Shown here piece after piece: positions 46,046-56,780 of a DNA stretch of 64,000 nt. Below the pieces are notes generated by a model that had not been told where the DNA came from, searched no databases, and saw nothing but the letters and a program-made list of their open reading frames with translations. The stretch lies in assembly GCA_001695595.3 (NCBI GenBank), contig MBPM02000002.1, forward strand, positions 2,083,608 through 2,147,607, written 5' to 3'. Each line of letters opens with the position of its first letter. The stretch's first letter is position 1. The DNA comes from Plasmopara viticola. Taxonomy: Eukaryota > Oomycota > Peronosporomycetes > Peronosporales > Peronosporaceae. The position numbers and the translations under genes were made by a program.

Positions 46046-48673
46046 TTAGCTGCCCTCTACATGTATGATATGGTTATCGGCATTATTCGCAGTTTTAATT
46101 GATGTAATTTTGGTGATGGACAGGGCCATGGACTGCATGACAACGTCGCGGAAACGGTTCCAGAGCACCGGTGCCAACTCACTCATCGATTCATAGGATT
46201 CGCGAGTCATTTCGAACACAATGCACGTTTCCAATGCCGTGGCAGCCATGTAGCGGGCCTGACGACCAAAAAACTCGACTTCGCCGAACATGGCACCGGG
46301 CAACACGTTCTCTAGCATAATCAAGGGTTTTTTGGGTCCCACGCTTCCATCATTGTTCATACACAGTGCGACGCGGCCACTCGCGAGAAAGTAGAAGCGG
46401 TCCGGGTGAGATGCAACGCGATAGAAGTCGTAGCCTCGTGGTACTTCATATTCGCGGAAGAATTGGTCGATGCCTTGAAATAGCGGTAAGTCATCCGGCT
46501 CGCCGATAAAGCGGTTTACCAGCACACTAACGCACTCATGGTGATCAATTTGGTCCGGAGCAGCAGCTGTTTGACCCAAAAATTGATTTTCGCAAAACTC
46601 CAGCGCAGACTCTGCATCATGGAAAAAGTTTGTCTCGTCCGCGATGTCGTTCAAAAGAAGCAATTTGCGTATTTCTGGCAAGACATTAGCAAAAAGCACA
46701 GTGATATCGTGGCGCTTGCAAAGCTGTAGCAAGATCATGAAGGCACTACGTGCCGCCGTTGCGTCCATGCCAGAAACGCGAGTAAAGTTCATGACGACGT
46801 ACTCGGTAGGCAGACCGTTAGGGTATGGCGCCGGGCCACCGTCCAAACACACGACGGGAACATTGCGGATTGACTCTGAGGTGAGCGAAATGTTGGTACT
46901 GTCCATATTCCGAAGTTCTTTGTGCCTTACTTCACTTATATCTCGCTTCATAGCTGGCCAGGACGTGCAAATTTGTACAGATTTCTTTACATCCTCCAGG
47001 ATTTGTACGGACGAGCCAAAAAAGAGGTAGCCATAGAGTTCCAGGTAGACAATGGCGTCACGCTTTTGATCGAGAAGCGTACGTTCTGCAAGTTTGCGGA
47101 TAGCAGCAGATGAACGGAAACGACGGCTCACAACTCGAACCCGCGCGTACCCGAGAAGAAAATTGATAGTCGCAAAGCCGATGCCAAGCACCATTCCTAG
47201 CTCGAGCGACACCACGTTGATGGCAATGAACGATAGCCACAACACCACGTATTCTCGCAGTAGGATCTTATGATACACGAGCACCAGCCACTCGATCATG
47301 AGATCGATAGCGATAAAGATCAGAGTGGCACCAAAAAAGAAGCGTGGCAAGAGACTCATGACTGTTAGCGGCACGAGAACGATCGTCAACTCGGAGAGGA
47401 TGACGCACACGCCGACAAGGCGCGAGTTTGTCTTGGATCGGTATGTAAAGATGGTCTGTGAAAAAATGTACGAGCCCGTGTATCCACCAAGCAATCCACT
47501 CACGACGTTCGACCACCCCACTGACTTCAGCTCGTGATTAATGTCAAGCTGGCTGCCCATATCCATTTCAATCGCTGCCACATCGAGACAAGATGAAAAA
47601 GCCACAACAAATGTCATTCCAAGCCATGTAGTAATTTGTTTCGGGACTTGACTCCACTGCATTTGTGCAAAATCAAACAAGTCGATTAGTTCAGTAAAAC
47701 CAGTCGGATCCGAAGCTGGTGAAACCCATCCAAAATCACGGGCATCATCGAGTGAGCTACCACACAATGCCAGCACGAGGTAAAAAAGCAGTGGCATGGA
47801 TAGAATCGCAGCTGATAGCGCATAGGATTTTTCACAGCAGTGCGACACGATCATCAGGATCGCACCACCCGCTACCCCTGGAATGCACAGAATCATATAG
47901 TGTGCGTCCCACACCTGCAGCATGGACGTAAAATCATTGATTTCAAGGCCTGTGCACAATGACAAGCCAGCATACAGACAGAACAGGCCAATGAAGGCCA
48001 GGTAGCCTCCGACCACAGGCATTGGCAGGTACGAGACAAGTCCTGCCAATTTGAACTTGCCAAGCAGTACTAACACGACCCCAAGTGACGCAGTCGCCAA
48101 CCCAATTGAGACCACGGTGGTCGTGACTTTGGCTTCCAACGACACTTCTTCGCCCAAAGACTTGCAGATGGACGTTCCAATGGCACTGAGAAAGATGAGA
48201 CCAGCGTCCTGCACCTGTCCAATGGCAAAGGGGAGCGAGCTCAATAGTGTAAACATGACTTGGTGGACGACGCTCGAGAACAGGACGAGCTTGGAGAGCG
48301 CTGGCATAAAAGTGGCAAAGTCGGGATGGCTAAAGATGATGGCGGCGTAGCCGTACATGCAAGGAATCGTCAAGATGGAATTAATGATGCCGTACATGAC
48401 TGCATTGGTGACTTTCGCGAGGTTGGGCTGGGTCGAGGCGCTCCGAGACGTGCTTCCATCGTCGCTGTTGAGTGCTGATTCATTCGTGACGAGGTAAATC
48501 GGAGATTCGCCATTGTCGGGCGAGCTCACGTGGTCCACCCAGCTCCCGTGGCGATACCCACGCTTATGTTGCGCGTTGCCGTCCGCGCTTTCGGCTCGAT
48601 CTTCAGCATTTAAAGTCGACGGCGTCGAGCTAGTGCGATAAACTGCCGCGCCAGAGAGCGCGGGCGAATACAT
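46046..48673 (-). CDS. SulP/SLC26-family permease with STAS and cyclic-nucleotide-binding-like domain (copy 1)
   Basis: This is an intronless 875-aa protein from ATG at complement 48671-48673 (MYSPALSGAA). Residues 1-85 are polar and probably cytosolic. Residues ~90-510 hold the SulP membrane core of about 12-14 helices, including GLVSYLPMPVVGGYLAFIGL and DVAAIEMDMGSQLDINHEL. A STAS domain spans about 538-695 with a variable insertion (568-615) before the conserved EYVVMNFTRVSGMDATAA. A CRP-like cyclic-nucleotide-binding fold lies at about 738-845 (FYFLASGRVALCMNN, LPGAMFGEVEFFGRQARYMA). The GAMFGE element resembles the phosphate-binding cassette, but its usual R-A is shifted. SulP-STAS proteins with this tail resemble the fungal vacuolar YGR125W/VSB1 group. 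The substrate is unknown; basic amino acids or anions are both possible. It pairs with the inverted copy at 60.35 kb. Confidence 0.85.
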   Translation of the reverse strand: MYSPALSGAAVYRTSSTPSTLNAEDRAESADGNAQHKRGYRHGSWVDHVSSPDNGESPIYLVTNESALNSDDGSTSRSASTQPNLAKVTNAVMYGIINSILTIPCMYGYAAIIFSHPDFATFMPALSKLVLFSSVVHQVMFTLLSSLPFAIGQVQDAGLIFLSAIGTSICKSLGEEVSLEAKVTTTVVSIGLATASLGVVLVLLGKFKLAGLVSYLPMPVVGGYLAFIGLFCLYAGLSLCTGLEINDFTSMLQVWDAHYMILCIPGVAGGAILMIVSHCCEKSYALSAAILSMPLLFYLVLALCGSSLDDARDFGWVSPASDPTGFTELIDLFDFAQMQWSQVPKQITTWLGMTFVVAFSSCLDVAAIEMDMGSQLDINHELKSVGWSNVVSGLLGGYTGSYIFSQTIFTYRSKTNSRLVGVCVILSELTIVLVPLTVMSLLPRFFFGATLIFIAIDLMIEWLVLVYHKILLREYVVLWLSFIAINVVSLELGMVLGIGFATINFLLGYARVRVVSRRFRSSAAIRKLAERTLLDQKRDAIVYLELYGYLFFGSSVQILEDVKKSVQICTSWPAMKRDISEVRHKELRNMDSTNISLTSESIRNVPVVCLDGGPAPYPNGLPTEYVVMNFTRVSGMDATAARSAFMILLQLCKRHDITVLFANVLPEIRKLLLLNDIADETNFFHDAESALEFCENQFLGQTAAAPDQIDHHECVSVLVNRFIGEPDDLPLFQGIDQFFREYEVPRGYDFYRVASHPDRFYFLASGRVALCMNNDGSVGPKKPLIMLENVLPGAMFGEVEFFGRQARYMAATALETCIVFEMTRESYESMSELAPVLWNRFRDVVMQSMALSITKITSIKTANNADNHIIHVEGS

Positions 48674-49567
48674 GAGGCGGGAAGGAATGTGGATCAAGGG
48701 TGGCGCGAGATTCGCGGTGGATACTAGACGTTGACTCCATAGTGGGGCGATACCGGTAGTCTACAATGGGAGCCAGGGACCGGATCTCAGTGCCAGCAAG
48801 GCCAAGATGCAGGTAAGCTTTTTGTCTTTCCTAATGATATAAAGGTGCTCTCAGATGACTAGTCCATCGTCCGTGTCTTCTGCACCTCGTAGTCATTTCC
48901 GCTTCTAGCCATGCTGTCCTTTTTTTTGACAGGCTCGGTATCGTCCAGTATTACATCAGTTATCTTATGCCACAGAATTGGGACGCATGCCTCAACAATT
49001 ATTGGATAGGAATCTTACGCATTGAACCGTATAATTGCCGCTGGAATATCCAAGATGGATTCCAGAATGCCACAACCTTATTCTTTTTTACTTTCGAGCA
49101 CAAATTAAATTTGCACTCCTAGATAATGACTAGTAAGAATCTTATGGCTTTGCGTTGTTTAGACGTGTGAATGGAGACGGACACTCGAGTGGATGACGCC
49201 TTCCAAACAAATGAGGCAATGAATTCGTAAAGGACATCAATGCAGAAGATGATCAGAGGATTACTGCAGGCAGGAAGTCAGTTTTTTTGAAAGGAGCCTT
49301 AAGTGAAAGGGCGAGCTGCAATCTTTTGCACAGTATACAAATAACTGAGTTATTGATTCACACAGAGGTGGCGCGTCTGAAGAAAAGGGCGATGGATTTG
49401 ACCGACCTTAGTGCTTTCTGTATTGTACACATATCAATAAGATCTTGAGTATCATGCAATATGGTGTAGCAGGACAACAATCGTATGGAAGATGAAGCCG
49501 CTGAGAGAAAGTTACTAGTTGTGTCCATCACCGCGAGCACGATTGTAAATATGCTCTCAATAAATAA
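48674..49567. other. 0.9-kb spacer between permease copy 1 and gypsy element
   Basis: This should contain the promoter of the left permease. It is not similar to the sequence upstream of the right copy, so the inverted duplication ends at or near the permease start codon on this side. No gene was recognised. Confidence 0.45.
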
Positions 49568-49950
49568 AGAGTGTGACGTCACCGTCGTAACTGGCAGGTT
49601 CTCCGGTGACTTCCACTACGCCATATTATAACAAATACATATGCAATGGTACCATGATTTCAGACCAAGAAGTGAGGCTTAAACAGCACTTAATCATTGG
49701 GTGCCAAGACACCTTACTAGTCAAAGATATTTAGAGATGTGTATGAAGCCAGATGAAGCCTTGTAGAATGATAGCCTTTAGCTTGGTGACAGTAGATTGC
49801 AGAGAGACATCAATTAGGCTGTAGCAAGATTAGAATTTGTAAGAGCTTTCCATTTGATCTCACTTCTCGAATTGCTTTAAGCAATAAAAACTTCTCCTTC
49901 GCCTACCGCCCGAGCAAACTTTACCCGCGGTCGTTTTTATGGTTGCACGG
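49568..49950 (+). repeat. 5' LTR of the gypsy element
   Basis: Starts TGTGACGTCACCGTCG. It shares with the 3' LTR the blocks ATACATATGCAATGGTACC, AATCATTGGG, GTAGAATG and TTAGGCTGTAG, plus the distal AACTTCTCCTTCG. The right end is uncertain by about 50 bases. No clear primer-binding site was identified after it. Confidence 0.6.
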
Positions 49951-51899
49951 GTCGTGTCAAGTTTAAGTATGCAAGGTGAGGGCGCTAATAGTGAGAAGCG
50001 AGTCAGTCAGTGCTTATTAATTTGAACCGCATCGTGGAAAGTATTAAATTGCAACAACCTGCCTTTTCAACAACAAATTAGTGTTAAGTGATTAACTAGC
50101 GGGGTTGCATGCTAGTGTGGTACAATCATCTGGAGCTCCTTAAGTGGGTGTACAGATTTGTGCTTTTGCCTTTTGGTGAATGCCTGTCCCATTGGATGAT
50201 TTTCAGGTCCCACTTGGCGTTACTCGATTTGTGTTCACTCCTACTGAACTGTATCGTTCGGCTCTGTTGTAATGTCGAGCCCAGATGCAAGCTCAAATGT
50301 GAGCCAAAAGCAACAGGCTAACGAGTGCTTCTGTCACATTGAGAGGCAAGTAGAAAGAAAAGTTCCACTTTATTATGAAGGAAAGTTCGGCCTAGTTAAT
50401 TCTAACCATGGATCTTTAGCGGAACAGCACTTTGCCAATAAGCGCCTCTCGATGACAACAGAGTCGTCAGACTTTGTGACGCTTATCTCGTGTAATTTTA
50501 GCAAGTCCGTGCTCAACTGGCCCCGTTCTTCAGAGCCGACTCCATGCGCATGAACGTGTAGAAGACATGGAAGCTGATCAAAGCTTTACTGCGTACTCGT
50601 CTCAAGCCTAACGAGGTCGAGGAGAATCTTCGATAGCGGATAGATCGCCGAGGACAAAGAATAACTTTCCACGATTACCTTTCAAAGCTCCAGAACTTGA
50701 CGATCCAAGCTGAATTGGCACAAAGAAGAGAAAGGCCGAGTACTCTCTAGAAGGCCATTGCAGTTGCCTACAACTTCGAGGTTGCACATTACTCGGGTAC
50801 ACCAAATCGTGTATCGACCAAGTCGTTCAAGACAGTGCCCATGTAATTAAGTAATCGGTCGAACAAATCCCGACCTCAGAAATCAAAGCTTTTATAAAGA
50901 GGAAGGAAAAGAACGACGACTGGACTTAATCGACAACATGCAACAACTATGGCGTTATCGGCCACACATCTCCACAATGTACCGCTTCTAAACGCAAGGA
51001 AGCGGACCATTATATTATAAGCGCACTACATGCTATCCTCGAAGCATAATATCAAGCTTTCAAGGTCGTTGTTCAAGAGAGAGCTGTTGCTATCTTCATC
51101 TACAATATATAAAGTCTTAATGGTGAATCCGAAGACTTAATTAAGCAACTTGAGCTCGAAGTGACCAAGAATGACGCAAGTCGACATTAGATTGCTCGCC
51201 GCCCTTAACTAAACGTGCACACAAATGTACAGACATCTGGTGTCACTTTAACATCGGGAGCGCTCTAAATAGCGCTTGTTCCTCAAATTAAGGATGTTAA
51301 CATCGGTTTGCTGTGGCTTCGTGAAAACTACCCAGATATCACCTAAACTACAGGATCCGTGACGCTCCTCATCAACACGGAGCACCACGAGGCAATTTAA
51401 CTGAGCCCGCTGAAAAAATATCCGGACAGATGGGTTGCTGAACAACGCAAAGCTCGCACATATAAAAGCCGCAAGATTTATCATTACTTTAGGCAAATAG
51501 TCCACCATAATCTTCGAGTAAAGACGCAGCTAAATTTTCTTATTATTTCATATGAGTGCTCCATCACGACAAAGACATTAAAGCTGGCTTCGTCGTCAAC
51601 CCACCCTGTTTCGACAGACTGAGTGCTTCAAGAATCAAGGATGGGAAATCACTTGTCAAAACCCGGCGTACGAAAGCTACGCAAGTATGCCGACTCAACT
51701 TTTCGCACAGATCTTCCAAGCAAAACACTTCCAGTATGGGAAGGAGTTGAGCAAGAAGTTTTTGCTCAAGCCTGGTAGCAAGCCTATCTCCGTCAAACAA
51801 TTGCACCATAGTCCTGAACAGCTCAGGGTAATTCAAGAATGGACCTCAATGATAATTCCAGTAGGCATTGATTGACCAACCTTATCTACTTTTTTGGCA

Positions 51900-52310
51900 T
51901 TAATGTTCCGTGAAGATTGGCGCATTGTGCTCGACTATTCTCAAAAGTCTATCGACAGTCTTACTGGCGATGCCAATGCCGCTTGAAGAGACCATGTTCG
52001 GAAGTTATTGGTTTTCAGGTATAAATCTACTACCAGATTAAGCTGCGTGAGTCGAATATTCCATTTATCGTTTTTTTCTCTGTGTGGTCGATTTGAGTGT
52101 CTAGTCACTTCCATGGAATTCGGCGGAAACTGGTCACGGCTAATCGACCTTCAAAGAATCTTTTCCAGATTGAAAGATTGTGATAGGCATCTACGCTGAC
52201 GATATCTACGTGTTCATGCAATGTGAAGATGTTGCAGGCCACGTTACGGCTTTAGATCGTGTACTTTAGCAGCGTGGAGAACAAAAATTTTACATCAAGT
52301 CGTCAAAAGG
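51900..52310 (+). pseudogene. Broken reverse transcriptase domain of the gypsy element
   Basis: Short frames spell an RT palm region: ALDRVL follows a YADDIYVFMQCEDVAGH segment starting at 52192. In-frame stops and a frame change just upstream show it is not functional. Confidence 0.7.
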
Positions 52311-52639
52311 CCAATTTTGCGTTTAAGATGCCACGTCTAGGAGACTTTGTCGGACAATAGGCGTCCAAATAAACCCCGACAACGCTTAAACGATGCAAAA
52401 ATGGCCTTTACTTAAGGCAAAGAAACAAATGAGATGCTTCTCAGGCACTAAAGTATATGCTAAAGGCTCTGCAAGGCCTTTGTGCAATTTGCAAAATCAC
52501 TCCTTAACAGTATTAAGAAGAAAGTCTTATGTAATTTGAACTCTTAGGCGACCAGCCACACTGCTTCACCAAACTTAAGCGTCGCTTGACGCTTTCATCT
52601 ATTTTAAGTCTTTTAAAATCTCTAAAATTATCTGGCATT

Positions 52640-52950
52640 TAAACGGAAGCCTCGAATTTTGTTACTGGGCTGGGGTCTTTCAAAAGAAGCGAGAGCTAGA
52701 GCATTCCTTTGCCTCAACCGATCAAAAGTAGCAAAGGAATGCTCTAGCTCTCCCTTAGCCGAGCTTAAAGACTCTCTTTGTGGGCAAGAGCTACTTGCAA
52801 TCATGCATGCGCTAAAAGCATGGCGTGTGTATCTTCTCGATCGTCCATTTAGTGTCGAGACGGGTAACAAAGGTATTAAAATGATCTTGACGCAGAAGAC
52901 TGCAAACCGTATAGTGGCTCGGTTGTTGGATGATCTTGCTGAATTTTAGC
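52640..52950 (+). pseudogene. RNase H domain remnant of the gypsy element, with foldback insertion
   Basis: The frame reads through CGQELLAIMHALKAWRVYLLDRPFSVETG, the typical gypsy RNase H segment around the second catalytic Glu and the AL-W-YLL helix. Upstream, where the ASRKL-type block is expected, a perfect 21-bp inverted repeat (52691-52711 and 52732-52752) occupies the coding sequence. Confidence 0.7.
52691..52752. repeat. Perfect 21-bp inverted repeat with 20-nt loop
   Basis: Bases 52691-52711 and 52732-52752 are exact reverse complements, separated by 20 bases. The transcript could form a stable hairpin. It sits inside the decayed RNase H region and looks like an inverted copy made by template switching rather than a conserved element. 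Confidence 0.85.
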
Positions 52951-53289
52951 GTTTGTTCATTGAAGTAGACTCCCTAAAAGGTATACAATGATAAAAGCAG
53001 CAGTACCACCGTGGCTGACGCATTGTCAAGCAATATCAAATTCGAGCATAAAGCTGCTTAAGCTAGCTTGCAAGAACTACTGGAAGTGATTAAGAATCGC
53101 GAGATCGTGGCGACAACTAGGTTGAACGGGGTTACAGTGGCTCAATCCGCAAAAACAATGTATATGTGAAAACAAAAAGCTGATTGAGGAGAGGATACGC
53201 CAAAGTACTCATTGCAAGAAGGTTTATTGTATTCTCAAACAAGCGAAGATTGGACTTCACGATTGTGCATTTTAGACGACGAAGAATAT

Positions 53290-53760
53290 ATAAATCGCGT
53301 TATCTGTTTACTCCACGACTTCGTGACGCCAGGTCACCCAGGATGTTACAGCGTCAAAAGAACTTCTGGCCAAATATAAAAGCTTTTTTTTGTCCTATGT
53401 CAACACTTGCAAAGTATGTCAGGGCATTAAGGCTAGGAAGACTGAACCACCTCGAGTGCTGCAGTCTCCAAATGTCCCAAGAGGTAGATGGGTTGACAAT
53501 TAAATGTACCTCATCGAGTCTTTGCCTAGAATTTAAAGTAGTTTATACGCCGCCTTGGCGATTGTTGATCGCTTGACATAAAAACTAGTCCATCGCCACG
53601 AAATTAGCCGATGATACTATAGAAACTGGAAAGGTCTTCGTCAAAAATTGTATCCAATATTATGGTATGCCCATGGCCATTATGCCCGATCAAGACATCA
53701 AGATCACATCTAAGTCATGGCATACAATCGTGTCTGCCTTGAAACGTAACACAATTTGGT
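53290..53760 (+). pseudogene. Integrase remnant (zinc finger and DDE core) of the gypsy element
   Basis: Pieces in three frames read HDFVTPGHPG (the H-H half of the HHCC finger), a C-x2-C-like stretch, then VVDRLT and, after frame changes, YGMP and DQD before a TS-like segment. This is the familiar D(61)D order of gypsy integrases. Stops between pieces show inactivation. Confidence 0.6.
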
Positions 53761-54544
53761 TTCGGCTTCATGACCATAAACGGATGGTAAACGGGAATTA
53801 TTAATCGTTTTGTTTGCCTCCGAGGTATTGCTAACTTAGCTCAAAATGATTGAAATGACTTTCCGTGTTGGCTGAGATAGCCTATAATTGATGCGTACAC
53901 TCTACAATTGGAATGTCATCGTTCAAGGCGAATCTAGGATATGCTCTATGATTGCCAAATGATGTGGCATCAGATCCAGAATTTCACCAGTTGAAAAACT
54001 CAGCACAAGGTCTTTTACTTCGTCAAGACGCTTTACATTAGGTTGCCACAAAAGACATGAAGTACTATTACGACAAAAGAGACCTGTACACGACTTTCAT
54101 GTTGGCGATATGGTGTCTTTGGATTAGAAATTCCAATATTTTCGTTACAAAGCTTGTGCACTGACGTAGATAATCGTACATATGGCCCAATCTCGATCGT
54201 AAAGAGGGTTTCGCGAGATTTCTCTGTGTTGTAGCTATCGGAAATATTGAAGTTGCATCCGGAATTCTGCACTTCATTGTTGAAGCTGTATCGCAAGGAC
54301 CTCAAGCGTCGGCAAAAGGTGAATAAGGTGAAAACTGGCCGACGGCCCCACGGGTCACCATGTTTAAGCCGTCATTGGACACCGCAAGGACAAGAGGAAG
54401 CTGCAGTACAAATTCTGGTGGCTTGATGAAATTAAAAAGGAAGCCAGTCCGGAGGTGAATCTAAAGAAGATTATTGGATTTGTCGTAAAAGATCAATTCT
54501 GGCTTTTAGGATTGGCAATATATAAAGGCATAAAGGCAGGTCAT

Positions 54545-54975
54545 GTGACGTAGCCGTCGCCACAAGCAGCTTCGCCTGTAACACTCATTTCACCATCTAG
54601 ATTACATTGCTTCAAGAATACATATGCATTGGTACTACCTAAAGGAATAGATGATTACAAAAATTAGACCAAGAAGCAATGTTCAGAGGTCTCATAATCA
54701 TTGGGATACATTAATTATTGAAACTAATCCAGGTGTGTGTAAAGCCAGAAGAGTGCTGTAGAATGGAAGCATTTCAGGTAATAGTATTAAGTAGCTGAGA
54801 TCCACTTGTTAGGCTGTAGAAAAACAAAAATCCGAAAAAGCATTTTTCTAGTGCCACTCCTTTTTTTTAAGCAACTAACACTTCTCTCCTTCGGCTTCGA
54901 ATGATCGCCCAAGCTTTGGTCAACAACCGACCTCTAAAGTATGTTCTTCCGCAACTGTGTTATAAAAATATTTTT
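54545..54975 (+). repeat. 3' LTR of the gypsy element
   Basis: Starts TGTGACGTAGCCGTCGCC after a purine-rich AAAGGCAGG tract that could be the polypurine tract. Shared blocks with the 5' LTR and with the solo copy at 510-870 are CATATGCATTGGTA, TTAGGCTGTAG, CTTCTCTCCTTCGGCTTC and CCGCAACTGTGTTAT. Confidence 0.6.
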
Positions 54976-56319
54976 ATTGTGCAGAATGCTGTTAAACGAC
55001 CAAGATCAATCACAACATACAAGATGTAACCGCAAGATTTGCACATCTATCTAGGGTCCCCGTCTGTAACGAGTACGACTCGCCCTATAGCGTAGTTTTG
55101 TGTGTGCACGCTACCCTACATCTACCCATGGGATGATTGTTCTGTATCATGTCTACAATATGAGTAGCTGGTTCACAATGGAATATTTTGAGGGTCATGC
55201 TGGCCCATCCAAATAGCACTTGTCGAGAATAAAGTATGCAATCAAATTACGACGCGTAGTGTAATATATTTTCTGGTGCAACATCGAGTGCCAATAGTAT
55301 TCTTGGACATCTCGCGTTAAAGACAGCTTAGTCCTAGAGTTTGGGTGTTGGTAACTTACATTCTGGCGCTCACGAGCATGGAACTGTCTTTTTTCAAGCT
55401 AAAAGCGGTTTTATAATGAAATTTGATTTACGAGCTTGCCTGAGCTGTACCAATATTACAAAATGTATTTACAAAGCAATATGTACATTTGGTTTTATTG
55501 GTGGCTTTTACCCATGGCTACACTGCGTTTTTGCTGTCTTACAGGCAAAGATGTATTAGCTTACAGCATTGACGATAGCTGATGCTTATAAATTTTCTTT
55601 AACCAGATTATAAAATCGTCATAGCGGCTATGGTGAAACCCTCCTATAAGGCGCTGCAACTAGCGGTAATCATAGCGACTGGCAGCGTACACAGGTTAGT
55701 TTTCATCATCTCCATTAAATTTCACGAAAAAAGTGCATATTTGATCGAAGCAAGTTGGGCAGATTGCACAAATTGATGAGTAAAGCTATCTTTGATATGC
55801 ACGTTTTTATTTGAAAATGCGGTAAACCTTAATTTAGCATTTCCAGACGTCAGCGCATACTATCTTTCACAAGATTAAAAAAATGACACGAATATCGCCT
55901 GACTTTTACGGATGTAAGATCAAGTATTATCATTTACATACATATATGTACAAGTGTTAGAACACCTCACGACCACACAAAAAAATACTCTTGACATGGT
56001 CACTAGTTCAAATGTACGCCTTGGACGCAAGATAGTGTGTATCCAAAAAAGAAATAGAGTTTTAAGCTTTTTGCATAGTACCAATCACTAGTAGGGGCGG
56101 GGTTAGTCCTTATGATGGTTGTGTGTTTAATGCACACCACAAAAAGTTAGCTTTTACCTCTCGACATAGAAAGAAGCAGCGGCTAGTGCTGGTTACACAC
56201 GCAAATATACGAAAAAACAAGAAACCGTAATAGGTTTCGGTATACCATAGTACGTCGGACAGTTGAACGTACCCACATACTTTACGGTCAGTCAATGGAG
56301 TTTATTGATGCTCTTAATA

Positions 56320-56780
56320 TGAGCCCCGAATGAAGTCACTTTTTGTTTATCTAGAAACAAGGATGACTCCAGATGTCCCCAGGGTCAAAGTAGACCTGGG
56401 GGCAAACGGATCGAAATAGCTTGACCTGTGCTATAAGTGAGAGCAACAAAAAGTTCACTATCAGTTAGACAAGCCCAGACCTAGCTACACAATTTGATGA
56501 TTTTATCGTACAAAGACATTTCTTATCCTTGACGTAAACACGTACAATTTGATCCTAGGCATGATGTGACTTAAAATAACAATTTTTTGGCGGCTTAAAG
56601 CCATAAAATTGACCATGTAATCACGCGCGACGAAACTTTTGGTGTAAGCCATGGTTCCGCTTCTATTGTGCATGATTTGGAAATTTCGAAGGCACAAATA
56701 TCTTCTCGAAGAAAGTTTTTGAAACATTTATATCTAAGCGACCGAGTTTCGCTAGTAGCACCGGCTGTCAAAGCCACTAA
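56320..56780 (+). mobile_element. Second gypsy remnant (aspartic protease region)
   Basis: Plus-strand pieces read VKVDLGANGSK, then FLILDVNTYNLILGM followed at the right distance by a W-L/IDWR-like sequence. This matches the C-terminal half of a retropepsin in gypsy gag-pol polyproteins (FLVLD...DLILGM-WL...IDW). Stops interrupt it and no LTRs were found nearby. Confidence 0.4.

Larger units (their letters stand above)
49568..54975 (+). mobile_element. Decayed Ty3/gypsy LTR retrotransposon
   Basis: Order of parts on the plus strand: LTR-like block from about 49568 (TGTGACGTCACC start); gag-like frame at 50272-50553; reverse transcriptase around 51.9-52.3 kb with the YADD catalytic box at 52192-52203; RNase H at 52.79-52.95 kb (ELLAIMHALKAWRVYLL); integrase zinc finger at about 53.3-53.42 kb; DDE core pieces at about 53.56-53.72 kb; a chromodomain-like KIIGFVVKDQFWLL near 54.47 kb; and a second LTR-like block from about 54545 to 54975. 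The pol frame is broken by many stops and frameshifts, so the element is inactive. This gene order (RT-RH-IN) is that of gypsy rather than copia. The two LTRs are clearly diverged, implying an old insertion. Confidence 0.8.

Noticed and set aside
48051..48350. Plus-strand 99-codon frame, repeated as a near-identical minus-strand frame at 60678-60977
   Set aside because: It is the antisense shadow of the conserved permease core. Its conservation between copies follows from the sense gene.
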